Positions 1-7,657 of a stretch of DNA of 12,384 nt are shown piece after piece. The first letter of the stretch is position 1, and each line of letters starts with the position of its first letter. This DNA is from DATKEH01 sp035546355. Lineage in GTDB: Bacteria > Acidobacteriota > Thermoanaerobaculia > Multivoradales > JAIOJS01. Under the pieces are notes generated by a model that saw only the letters and a list, made by a program, of their open reading frames with translations, did not search any database and was not told the DNA's origin. The DNA is taken from positions 1-12,384 of the forward strand of contig DATKEH010000031.1 in assembly GCA_035546355.1 (NCBI GenBank), given 5' to 3'. The position numbers and the translations under genes were made by a program.

Positions 1-2849
1 ACCGGCCGCAGCCGATCGCCGCACCCCTCGAGCAGCGCCTCGCGCCGCTCCTTGCCGCCGCGGCGCAGCTGGTTGACGTGGTCCACCAGCACGATGCCGT
101 TGTTGACCACCACGCCGATGAGGATGATCACGCCCATGAACCCGACCACGTCGAGCTCGTAGCCGAGCAGCCACAGCGCCCAGAAGCCGCCGAAGAATGC
201 CAGCGGCAGCGTGACGACGATCGCCAGCGGTTGCGAGAACGACTCGAACAGGGCGGCCATCAGCAGGATCACCACCAGCAGGGACATCAGCACTCCCTGG
301 AACATGTTCGCCAGCCCCTCGTCGCGGTGCCGCCCCCACTGGCCCCAATCCCACGAATACCCCTCCGGCAGGGGAAAGCCTGCCATGCGTGCGCCGACGC
401 GCTGCTGGGCCTGCTCGGTGGTGACGGCCTTGGAGAGCTCCGCGGACACCCAGGTGGTGGTCAGCCGATTCTCGCGCCGGATGGACGGCTGGGTCCGCCG
501 CACCTGTACGGTCGCCACCGCGCCCAGCGGGATGGTGTCGCCCTGGTCGCGGGGAATCGGCAAGTCCTCGAGCGTCGCCACGCCGGGTTGCAGGTCTTCC
601 GGCAGGGCCACCAACATCTCCAGCTCCCGCCCCTCCTGCTGGTAGCGCGGCAGGTTGCGGCCGCGGAAGGTGAGGCCTACCGTCTCGGCGATCCGCCGCG
701 GGCTGATGCCGAGGGAGTGCGCCCGCTCCGGGTCGACGGCCACCACCGCCTCGTGCTGCCCCTCGATGCTGGGCCCCATGACTTCCCGCAGGTCGGGATC
801 GTCCATCGCCTCCAGGAACGCCTCCACTTCCAGGGCGAGACTCTGCAGGTACTCGGGGTCGTCGCCGTGCAGGGCCACCGCGACGCGGGTGCTGTCGCCC
901 GAGCCGCCGCGACGCCACCACTCGCGTTCGCCGACCGTGACCTCGACGCCGGGGATCCGGGGCAGCCCCCGCTCGAGCTTCGCGTTCAGCTCGGCGAGGG
1001 TCTTCTCGGTGGCGGCTTCGGGATCGAGGTACACCCACACCGCGCCCATCCCCTGCTCGCGGAACCAGGCGTAGAGGTTCTGGTAGCCGAGCTCCTCGCG
1101 GCGCGACTCCACCCACTCTTCCACCCGGCCGACGTGGGCCTGCATCTGCTCCAGGGTGGTGGGATCCTGCGAGCGCAGGAAGATCTGCACGTAGGTCTCG
1201 CGCAGCTTGGGCTCGGCGCTCTTCTCGACGCGTTGGATGGGGATCAGCGCCGAGGAAGCGAGCAGCAGCAGGCCCAGCAGCGTCAGGAAGCGGTGGCGCA
1301 GGGTCCAGCCGAGGAGCTGGCGGTAGGCGGGAACCAGGCGCCGCAGGACGAAGCCGCGCCGCACCGGCTTGCTGGGCACGAAGCGCGCCGCGGCGAGGGG
1401 GATGAAGGTCAGCGAGATCACCAGCGAGCAGAACACCGCGGCGCAGATGGTGAAGGCGATCTGCTCCATGTAGATGGTCATCGGGTCGCGGTCGGCGAGG
1501 AACAGCCACGACCAGACGCAGATGGTGGTGGCGGTGGCGGCGAGCACCGCCAGCGTCACCTGCCGGGTGCCCAGACGGGCGGCCGCATCGGCGTCCAGCC
1601 CCTCCCCCTGCAGGCGATAGATGTTCTCGATCACCACCACCGCGTTGTCGACCAGCATCCCGACGCCGAGCATCAGCCCTAGCATGGTGAGGACGTTGAG
1701 CTGCATCCCGGCGGCGAACATCAAGCCGCAGGTGACCAGCAGCGAGAAGGGGATGGCGAGGGCGACGACGGCGGTGGTCGAGACGCGGCGCAGGAAGAAA
1801 AAGAGCACCCCGATCGCCAGCAGCCCGCCGAAGAGGCCGGCGTCGCGCAGCCCAAAGAGCGAGTTGCGGATCTCCTCGCCGGCGTTGTTCCACACCACCA
1901 GGGTGACGCCTTCGAGGGCGGGGTCGCGCTCGATCTCGGCGATCCGGTCGAGAAGCCGCTCGACCGTGTCGACGGTGTTGGCGGCCGACTCCTTGTAGAC
2001 CTGCAGGCTGATGGCGAACTTGCGGTCGAGGTGGCGTCCGAAGGTCATCTTCGGCTGGCGCACCGTCACCTCCGCGACGTCGCCGACCCGCACGCTCTGG
2101 CCGGGCAGCGGCAGGGCGGCGATCTCGTCGGTGGAGCGGAAGCGCCCGAGAGAGCGCACGTCGAACCGCAGCGCGTCGCCGCGCACCACGCCGACGTCGA
2201 AGTCGAGGTTGGCGCCTTCCAGCGCCTCCACCAGCTCTCTCGGCAGCACGCCGTGGCGCCGCAGCGCCGCCGGGTCGACCTCGACCCGTACCTGCTGCGG
2301 CTCGACGCCGCCGAGCTCGACCGAGCCCACCCCCTGGATCCGCTCGAGGGGGCGCTTGATGCGCTCGTCGAGCAGATCCCACGACTCGGAGAGGTCGCGT
2401 TGCGCCGCGATGCGCGCCTCGAGGATGGCCCCGTCGCTGGGCCCGTGGTTGAACGTGCGGTAGGTGATGCGGCCGATGTCGTGGGGCAGCAGCGGCAGCG
2501 CCCGCTCCACCGCTTCGCGGACCTCGAGCTTCTTGAGGTCCAGGTTGGCCGACCAGTCGAACTCGGCGCGGATGGTGGCGCGCTCGGCCTCGGCGGTGGA
2601 GCCCAGCGACTCGAGGCCCGATACCGTGGCGATCTCCGCCTCGAGGGGCTCGACGATCTGGCGCAGGTTCTCCAGCGGGTGGCTGCCAGGGTAGCTCACC
2701 TCGACGCGGACGAAGGGGGGCTCGACCTGCGGCATGAAGTCCAGCGGCAGCTCGAAGATCGCCACCGTCCCCAACACCATCAGGCTGAGCAGCAGCATCA
2801 GGGTCGCGACCGGCCGGTCGAGCGGCAGGAACCGGTGGCGCTCGCTCAC
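1..2849 (-). CDS. RND efflux permease, second pump of the operon (3' end cut by window edge)
   Basis: Inner-membrane proton-driven exporter of the RND/HAE1 (AcrB-like) family, expected to work as a trimer with a periplasmic adaptor and an outer-membrane channel. About 949 residues are visible. A first membrane helix near residues 10-30 is followed by the porter region (it contains FELPLDFMPQVEPPFVRVEV), then helices 2-6 from about residue 330. The helix-4 motif GMLVDNAVVV has Asp401 at the AcrB Asp407 position, with Asn402 replacing the second Asp. The helix-10 motif has Asn916-Asn917 (VVVNNGIVLVD) where AcrB has its Lys. The reading ends at GDRLRP, so helices 11-12 (probably 80-100 residues) lie outside the window. 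The start is GTG at 2849, overlapping the previous stop as GTGA, with GAGGA six bases upstream. The overlap implies translational coupling to pump 1. Substrate unknown; family call sure, subfamily less so. Confidence 0.95.
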   Translation of the reverse strand, partial: MSERHRFLPLDRPVATLMLLLSLMVLGTVAIFELPLDFMPQVEPPFVRVEVSYPGSHPLENLRQIVEPLEAEIATVSGLESLGSTAEAERATIRAEFDWSANLDLKKLEVREAVERALPLLPHDIGRITYRTFNHGPSDGAILEARIAAQRDLSESWDLLDERIKRPLERIQGVGSVELGGVEPQQVRVEVDPAALRRHGVLPRELVEALEGANLDFDVGVVRGDALRFDVRSLGRFRSTDEIAALPLPGQSVRVGDVAEVTVRQPKMTFGRHLDRKFAISLQVYKESAANTVDTVERLLDRIAEIERDPALEGVTLVVWNNAGEEIRNSLFGLRDAGLFGGLLAIGVLFFFLRRVSTTAVVALAIPFSLLVTCGLMFAAGMQLNVLTMLGLMLGVGMLVDNAVVVIENIYRLQGEGLDADAAARLGTRQVTLAVLAATATTICVWSWLFLADRDPMTIYMEQIAFTICAAVFCSLVISLTFIPLAAARFVPSKPVRRGFVLRRLVPAYRQLLGWTLRHRFLTLLGLLLLASSALIPIQRVEKSAEPKLRETYVQIFLRSQDPTTLEQMQAHVGRVEEWVESRREELGYQNLYAWFREQGMGAVWVYLDPEAATEKTLAELNAKLERGLPRIPGVEVTVGEREWWRRGGSGDSTRVAVALHGDDPEYLQSLALEVEAFLEAMDDPDLREVMGPSIEGQHEAVVAVDPERAHSLGISPRRIAETVGLTFRGRNLPRYQQEGRELEMLVALPEDLQPGVATLEDLPIPRDQGDTIPLGAVATVQVRRTQPSIRRENRLTTTWVSAELSKAVTTEQAQQRVGARMAGFPLPEGYSWDWGQWGRHRDEGLANMFQGVLMSLLVVILLMAALFESFSQPLAIVVTLPLAFFGGFWALWLLGYELDVVGFMGVIILIGVVVNNGIVLVDHVNQLRRGGKERREALLEGCGDRLRP

Positions 2850-5800
2850 GCCCGGTCCTCGCTGCCGGCGGGCATCGGCAGGGCGGGCTGGGTCTCCTCC
2901 TGCCAGTCCGCGCCGGCTTCCCCGGCGCCGGCAGTGCCGCCGGCGATCGCCGCCGCGGCGCGGGCGAACACCAGGTAGACGCAGGGGATCACCACCAGCG
3001 TCAGCAGGGTGGCCGCCAGCAGGCCGCCGATCACGGTGATCGCCAACGGCGCCCGCAGCTCGTTTCCCGCCCGCAGCCCCAGCGCCATGGGCAGCAGACC
3101 GAGGACGGTGGTGGCGGTGGTCATCAGGATCGGCCGCAGCCGCTCGTGGCCGGCGTGCACCACCGCAGCGACCAGCCGCTGCCCCTCGCGCCGCCGCCGG
3201 TTGATGGAGTCGACCAGCACGATGGCGTTGTTGACCACGATGCCGGCGAGCATGACGGAGCCGATCAGGGCGAGGACGGTGATCTGGTGACCGGTGAACA
3301 GCAGAGAGGCGACCACCCCGACCAACGCCAGGGGCACCGAGAAGAGGATCACGAAGGGGTGCAGCAGCGACTCGAACTGCGCCGCCATCACCACGTAGAC
3401 CAGGAAGACGGCGAGGACCAGCGCCAGCCGCAAGCTGGCGAAGGAGACTTCGAGCTCCTGGTTCTGGCCCGACATCTCCGCCCGCACCTGGGGCGGCAGG
3501 TCGAGCTCGCCGATCCGGCGCTCCACCGCCGCCAGCACCGACCCCAGGTCGGCGGTACGCGCCTCGGCCGTCACCTCGGCCATGCGGGAGCCGCGGGCGC
3601 GGTGGATGGAGGCGGGGCCGCGATCCACCCGCACGGCGGCGACGGCCGATACCGGCACCACGGTGCCATCGCCGAGGCGGAGCCGCAGGTCGGCGATGTC
3701 CGAGGCCTGGTCGCGGAACGACTCCCTGCTGCGCAGGCGGATGTCGATGCGCTCCTCCCCCTCGCGGAACTCGCCGATCACCTCGCCGGCGACCTTGCGG
3801 CGGAGGGCGTTGCCGATGTCCGCCGCCGACAGGCCGACGGTCGCCGCTCGCTCCCGGTCGAGCTCCACCCGCACCTCGGGATTGCCGGGCTCCGAGGTGG
3901 TGGTGACGTCGGTGACGCCGGGGATCTCCGCCAGCGCCGCCTGCACCCGTTCGGCGGCGCCGTCGAGCAGGGCCAGGTCGTCGGCGAGCAGTCGCACGCC
4001 CACCGCTGGCTCCACCGTCAGCACCGCCGGGTGGGCGAGCTCGGCCTCGATGCGCGGGAAGTGGTCGAGGACCCGGCGCACCCGCGCCACCGCGGCGTCC
4101 TGGAGCTCGCCCGGCGCTTCCGGCGGCAGCACGAAGTCGATCTGGGCCAGGTTCTCTCCCAGCGTCCGCCGTCCCGAAGCGGTCGAGGGGAGGCTGCCGA
4201 TGGTCGAGACGATGCGCGCAAAGCGCGGGTCGTCCAGCAGCAGCCCCTCGATCCGCGCCACCGCCCCGGAGGTGGTGGTCAGCGGCGTCCCTTCCGGCAG
4301 GCGCAGCTGGAAGGCGAACTCCCCCTGGCCCAGCTCGGGCATCAACCGGGTGCCGAGCAGCGGCATGGCCGTGATCGAGAGCGCCAGCAGCAGCGCCGCT
4401 GCACCGAGCACCGCCCAGCGCCGCCGCAGCGCCCGTTCCAGGGCTCGCGGGTAGCGCCGGGAGAGGCCCTCGGTGAGGCGGGCGAGCGGAGAGGTGAGGA
4501 GGAAGAAGAGGCGGCTGGCGCCGGCGCCGACCAGCGCCAGCAGCGCCAGCAGCGCCAGCAGCAGCAGACGGACGGGGAGCAGCAGGGCGGTGAGCAGCCG
4601 GCTCTTGCGGCTCACCCCGTCGCCCATCGGCGCCAGCTCGAAGCGGCCGATGCGGTAGGAACGGGCGGTGCGGCGCGTGCCGGGGAGGCTCCGCCCGCGC
4701 CCCACCTCCACCGCCGCCAGCGCCGGGATCACGGTGAGCGCCACCGCGAGCGAGGCGAGCAGCGAGAAGCACACCGTCAGGGCCTGGTCGCGGAACAGCT
4801 GCCCGGCCACGCCCTTGACGAAGACGATGGGGAAGAACACCGCCACCGTGGTCAGCGTCGAGGCGGTCACCGCTCCGGCGACCTCGCTGGCCCCCGCCAC
4901 GGCGGCCTGGCGACGGCCGGCGCCGAGCGCGCGATGGCGGTCGACCGCCTCCAGAACCACGATCGAGGAGTCGACCAGCATCCCCACGCCGAGGGCCAGC
5001 CCGCCCAAGGACATGATGTTCAGCGACACCCCCGCCTGGTACATGGGCAGGAAGGTGGCGACCACCGACACCGGGATGGACAGGGCGATGATCAGCGTCG
5101 ACGGTGCGTCGCGGAGAAAGAAGTACAGCATTAGCACGGCCAGCAGCCCACCCAGCCAGGCGGCGTTCTCGACCTGGTCGATCGCCTCGGCGATGAAGCG
5201 CGACTGGTCCGAGAGGATCATCAGCTCGAGGTCGCGGGGCATCTCGCCACGCAGCTCGTCGAGCTCCGCGCGCAGCGCCTCGGCGGTGGCGACCGTGTTG
5301 GCCGACCCCTCGCGGTGCAGCGCCAGCTCGACCACCTCCTTGCCCTGAAGCCGGCTGATCTCCTCGCGGTCGCGGTGCCAGCGGCGTACGTCGGCGACGT
5401 CCTCCACCCGCACCCGCCCCTGCGGCCCCTGGCGCACCACCGTCTGGCGCAGCTGGCGGAGGTCGGTGAACTCGTGCAGCGTCCGCACCAGGTACAGGGC
5501 GTTGAAGTCGCGCACCACGCCGCCCGGCACGTTGACGTTCTCGGCCTGCAGGGCCCGAGCGAGGTCGTCGAGGGTGAGGCCGAGCGCTGCCAGGCGATCC
5601 TCGTCCCCCGCCACCACCACCTCGGCGTCGAGGCCGCCGCGGACCTTGACTGCGGCGATCCCGGTGACCCCCTCCAGGCGCGGCCGCAGCCACCTGTCGG
5701 CGAGCTGGCGCAGGTCGTCGAGCGGCCGGTCGCCGGTGAGGCCCAGGCGAACGATCGGCTCGAGAGAGGGGTCGAAGCGCAGCACGCGCGGCACGCTTGC

Positions 5801-6160
5801 CTCGCGCGGCAGCTGCACCACCCCCAGGCGCTCGCGCACCTCGATGGCGGCGAAGTCCATGTCCTCGCCCCAGTCGAACTCGAGGATGACCTCCGACAGT
5901 CCCGGGCGCGACACCGAGCGCATCTCGCGGACCCCGGAGATGACCCCCACCGCCTCCTCCAGCGGGCGGGTCACGAACTGCTCGACCGACAGGGGCGCCG
6001 CGTCGGGGTATTCGGTCTGGACGGTGAGGGTGGGGTAGGAGAGGTCGGGGAGCAGCTCTACCGGCAGTCGCTGGGAGGCCAGGAATCCGAAGGTGCAGAT
6101 GGCCAGCGTCACCATCAGGACCGCGATCGGCCGGCGGACCGAGATCGCGGCTACCGCCAC
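2846..6160 (-). CDS. RND efflux permease, first pump of the operon
   Basis: Full-length RND/HAE1 permease of 1104 residues; AcrB-type pumps are usually about 1030-1050. Helix 1 is at about 10-28, the first porter half at 35-330, helices 2-6 at about 333-485, the second porter half at about 605-905 and helices 7-12 between 582 and 1065. Helix 4 reads GVGMLVDSSIVVLE, with Asp397 as the single proton-relay Asp (Ser398 replaces the second one). Helix 10 reads GIVVNNAIVLVD (Asn977-Asn978). The linker between helices 6 and 7 (about 486-580) is long and carries an extra Leu/Ala-rich hydrophobic stretch at about 522-557, which accounts for much of the extra length. The C-terminal tail after 1070 is Gly/Ala-rich and acidic. 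The start is GTG at 6160, with GAGGAGGA upstream (6165-6172). It lies 70 bases downstream of the adaptor gene and overlaps pump 2 by four bases. Substrate cannot be read from sequence. Confidence 0.96.
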   Translation of the reverse strand: MAVAAISVRRPIAVLMVTLAICTFGFLASQRLPVELLPDLSYPTLTVQTEYPDAAPLSVEQFVTRPLEEAVGVISGVREMRSVSRPGLSEVILEFDWGEDMDFAAIEVRERLGVVQLPREASVPRVLRFDPSLEPIVRLGLTGDRPLDDLRQLADRWLRPRLEGVTGIAAVKVRGGLDAEVVVAGDEDRLAALGLTLDDLARALQAENVNVPGGVVRDFNALYLVRTLHEFTDLRQLRQTVVRQGPQGRVRVEDVADVRRWHRDREEISRLQGKEVVELALHREGSANTVATAEALRAELDELRGEMPRDLELMILSDQSRFIAEAIDQVENAAWLGGLLAVLMLYFFLRDAPSTLIIALSIPVSVVATFLPMYQAGVSLNIMSLGGLALGVGMLVDSSIVVLEAVDRHRALGAGRRQAAVAGASEVAGAVTASTLTTVAVFFPIVFVKGVAGQLFRDQALTVCFSLLASLAVALTVIPALAAVEVGRGRSLPGTRRTARSYRIGRFELAPMGDGVSRKSRLLTALLLPVRLLLLALLALLALVGAGASRLFFLLTSPLARLTEGLSRRYPRALERALRRRWAVLGAAALLLALSITAMPLLGTRLMPELGQGEFAFQLRLPEGTPLTTTSGAVARIEGLLLDDPRFARIVSTIGSLPSTASGRRTLGENLAQIDFVLPPEAPGELQDAAVARVRRVLDHFPRIEAELAHPAVLTVEPAVGVRLLADDLALLDGAAERVQAALAEIPGVTDVTTTSEPGNPEVRVELDRERAATVGLSAADIGNALRRKVAGEVIGEFREGEERIDIRLRSRESFRDQASDIADLRLRLGDGTVVPVSAVAAVRVDRGPASIHRARGSRMAEVTAEARTADLGSVLAAVERRIGELDLPPQVRAEMSGQNQELEVSFASLRLALVLAVFLVYVVMAAQFESLLHPFVILFSVPLALVGVVASLLFTGHQITVLALIGSVMLAGIVVNNAIVLVDSINRRRREGQRLVAAVVHAGHERLRPILMTTATTVLGLLPMALGLRAGNELRAPLAITVIGGLLAATLLTLVVIPCVYLVFARAAAAIAGGTAGAGEAGADWQEETQPALPMPAGSEDRA
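4532..4567. repeat. 9-bp tandem repeat inside the pump 1 gene
   Basis: Three perfect copies of CAGCGCCAG (4532-4558) are followed by a degenerate copy, CAGCAGCAG (4559-4567). Read on the minus strand it encodes Leu-Leu-Leu followed by three Leu-Ala-Leu units, at about residues 532-543 of pump 1, inside the extra hydrophobic stretch of the helix 6-7 linker. The unit is a multiple of three, so gain or loss of copies would change helix length without a frameshift. Confidence 0.85.
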
Positions 6161-6180
6161 CCGCTCCTCCTCACGGGCAC

Positions 6181-6225
6181 CGGCCGGGCACCCGGTCCCG
6201 CGCGCAGCGGGCGGGTGCCCTGCCG
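6181..6225 (-). other. Strong hairpin between adaptor and pump 1 genes
   Basis: Imperfect inverted repeat filling most of the 70-base gap. CGGC (6181-6184) pairs with 6222-6225. After one mismatch, GGGCACCCG (6186-6194) pairs with CGGGTGCCC (6212-6220). After a two-base bulge, CCCGC (6197-6201) pairs with GCGGG (6207-6211) around a five-base loop. That is 18 base pairs, nearly all G-C. On the transcript it begins five bases after the adaptor stop and ends eight bases before the pump 1 ribosome binding site. There is no U-run after it, so it is not a standard intrinsic terminator. An mRNA-stability or partial-attenuation role is inference. Confidence 0.6.
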
Positions 6226-6230
6226 TGCGG

Positions 6231-7373
6231 TCACCGGGACTCCTCGACGATCGCCTCCGCGGCGGTCTCCCGTTCCGCCATCACCTCCACCGGCGAGCCG
6301 TCCGAGAGCGCGCCGGCTCCGGCCACCACCACCGGCGTGCCCGGTGCGAGCGGCGAGCCGCCGACGGGCAGCACCTCGACGCGCTCCGGCGCCTCGTATC
6401 CCAGCGTGACCTCCACCTTCTCGGCCGCCGTCCCCTCGCGGTCGAGGCGGTATACGTACCAGCGGCGGCCCTCGGCCACCAGCGCCGACCGCGGCACGAC
6501 CAGCGCCTCCTCGCGGGTGTCGGTGATGATGTCGACGCGCACGAAGGTGCCGGGCCGCAACCCCTGGCCGGCGGCCACGGCCAGGGTCACCTTGACGGTG
6601 CCGGTGCCGGGGTCGACCTGGGGCGCGATCCGCTGGATGGTGGCGGCCACCGGTCGTCTCGCGGCGTCCGACGTCAGCCGGACCTGCTGCCCGGGCGACA
6701 GGCGCGCAACGTGGCGCTCGGGGACGTCGACGTCGGTGTAGAGCGGGTCGACGTCGGCCAACGTGTAGACGGGCGTCCCCGAGGTGACCGTGTTGCCGGG
6801 GTCGAGGTGGCGGTCGAGCACCACTCCCGCGAACGGCGCCTGGATCACCGTGCGGGAGAGCTCGACGCGAGCGAGCTGCGCCGCGTGCTGCGCGTCCCTG
6901 TGCTCGCGACGCGCGGTCTCCAGGGCCTCCTCGCTGACCAGCTCCTGGGCGAACAATCGCTCGAGCCGCTCGTACTCCCGCTGGCGGATGTCGAGCGTCG
7001 CCTGCGCCCGCTCGGCGGCGATCGATTGCTCCTCGTCGTCCAACACCGCCAGCGACTGGCCCTCCCGCACCGCGTCCCCCTCTTCCACCAGCAGCCGGCG
7101 GATCACCCCGGCAGTGCGGGTGGTGACCGTGGCCCGGCGGTCGGAGCGCAGGGTCGAGCTGGTGGAGTAGAGCGAGACCATCGGCTCCCGTCGCACCGCC
7201 GCCACCTCCACCGGCACGCGCTCCTCGGCGCCCGGCGCGCCGGGCCCGCCGCCGGCACCGCCGCCCTGCCCCCGCCGACCGGGTTGCTCGCCCTCGGCGT
7301 TGCCGCAGGCGGTGGCGGAGAGCAGCAGCAACACCAGGGCCAGGGCTCGCGGGGCGGCACGATGTCGTGGCAT
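6231..7373 (-). CDS. RND efflux periplasmic adaptor (membrane fusion protein), probable lipoprotein
   Basis: 380-residue adaptor of the HlyD/AcrA family, which links an inner-membrane RND pump to an outer-membrane channel. The N-terminus is a lipoprotein-like signal: Arg-rich start, hydrophobic core LALVLLLL (11-18), then SATAC with Cys23 as the likely lipidated residue. A Gly/Pro-rich tether follows (30-50). The first lipoyl half is at about 78-115 (TRTAGVIRRLLVEEGDAV). A short charged coiled-coil hairpin is at about 116-172, and the second lipoyl half at 175-200 (IQAPFAGVVLDRHLDPGNTV). The beta-barrel is at about 205-285 (GLRPGTFVRVDI), followed by a membrane-proximal domain (VVPRSALV, 292-299). 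The start is ATG 7373, preceded by CAGGAG eight bases upstream. The open frame extends further upstream into the groES control region, but without lipoprotein-like sequence. First gene of the efflux operon; substrate unknown. Confidence 0.94.
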   Translation of the reverse strand: MPRHRAAPRALALVLLLLSATACGNAEGEQPGRRGQGGGAGGGPGAPGAEERVPVEVAAVRREPMVSLYSTSSTLRSDRRATVTTRTAGVIRRLLVEEGDAVREGQSLAVLDDEEQSIAAERAQATLDIRQREYERLERLFAQELVSEEALETARREHRDAQHAAQLARVELSRTVIQAPFAGVVLDRHLDPGNTVTSGTPVYTLADVDPLYTDVDVPERHVARLSPGQQVRLTSDAARRPVAATIQRIAPQVDPGTGTVKVTLAVAAGQGLRPGTFVRVDIITDTREEALVVPRSALVAEGRRWYVYRLDREGTAAEKVEVTLGYEAPERVEVLPVGGSPLAPGTPVVVAGAGALSDGSPVEVMAERETAAEAIVEESR

Positions 7374-7419
7374 CGATCGGGCTCCTGAGAGGCTTGCGGG
7401 CAGAGGTCTTCCTCGCGCT

Positions 7420-7425
7420 CTTATA
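7420..7425 (-). promoter_or_regulatory. Candidate -10 element for the efflux operon
   Basis: On the minus strand TATAAG stands out as an AT-rich hexamer in a very GC-rich stretch, 47 bases upstream of the adaptor start codon. This would give a leader of about 40 bases. No convincing -35 box lies 16-18 bases upstream (the sequence there is close to CAACTC), so the promoter may need an activator or use another sigma factor. Weak call. Confidence 0.35.
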
Positions 7426-7532
7426 CGCCGGAGGCGGCGCGGGAGTTGCGAAGCATGGGTTAGACCGCCGGCACCGCACCGAGGTTCCGCGACGCGAGCG
7501 CCGGAGCCCCGCGCGACATCACCGCCCGCCCC

Positions 7533-7562
7533 TTGACGGAGGAGGGGTCGGCGCGGTATCCT
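7533..7562 (+). promoter_or_regulatory. groESL promoter (sigma-70 type)
   Basis: TTGACG at 7533-7538 and TATCCT at 7557-7562 are separated by 18 bases. The -35 box matches the consensus at five of six positions; the -10 box matches at four of six. Transcription would start at about 7569, inside the CIRCE operator, giving a leader of nearly 90 bases before groES. The match and placement fit a housekeeping promoter shut by HrcA. Confidence 0.7.
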
Positions 7563-7593
7563 GTTAGCAGCCAACCGGGGAGAGTGCTAACAG
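7561..7593 (+). promoter_or_regulatory. CIRCE operator (HrcA binding site)
   Basis: The CIRCE consensus is TTAGCACTC, nine bases, GAGTGCTAA. Here the right arm (7582-7590) is perfect, the spacer is exactly nine bases (7573-7581), and the left arm (7564-7572, TTAGCAGCC) differs at its seventh and eighth positions. Pairing extends outward instead: CTGTTAGCA (7561-7569) and TGCTAACAG (7585-7593) are a perfect nine-base inverted repeat. The site overlaps the end of the -10 box and the expected transcription start, so HrcA bound here would block initiation. hrcA itself is not in the window. Confidence 0.93.
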
Positions 7594-7641
7594 CCGCCCC
7601 GGAGCGCTGCAGAGGCAGCACCCAACCAACCCAACCCTATC

Positions 7642-7650
7642 AGGAGGAGG
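7642..7650 (+). promoter_or_regulatory. groES ribosome binding site
   Basis: AGGAGGAGG lies seven bases before the GTG start at 7658. It decides the start: the next in-frame GTG (7679), which would give a protein starting at the usual KIRPLHDR position, has no such site. Confidence 0.85.
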
Positions 7651-7657
7651 TAGCACA

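Noticed and set aside
78..1682. 534-residue plus-strand open frame
   Set aside because: It lies opposite the second RND permease. The protein is His/Gln/Arg/Ala-rich low-complexity with no recognisable domain, as expected of a shadow frame in GC-rich DNA.
3146..5134. 662-residue plus-strand open frame
   Set aside because: Antisense shadow of the first RND permease. Its composition is dominated by His, Arg, Gln and Gly, and no ribosome binding site or domain is seen.
5315..7388. Long plus-strand open frames of 364 and 431 residues opposite pump 1 and the adaptor
   Set aside because: Shadow frames with the same biased composition; the minus-strand products are unambiguous family members.
7374..7574. 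Upstream extension of the adaptor reading frame to an ATG at 7574
   Set aside because: It would run through the groESL promoter and part of CIRCE. The added residues are Arg-rich and would bury the lipoprotein signal. ATG 7373 has a good ribosome binding site.
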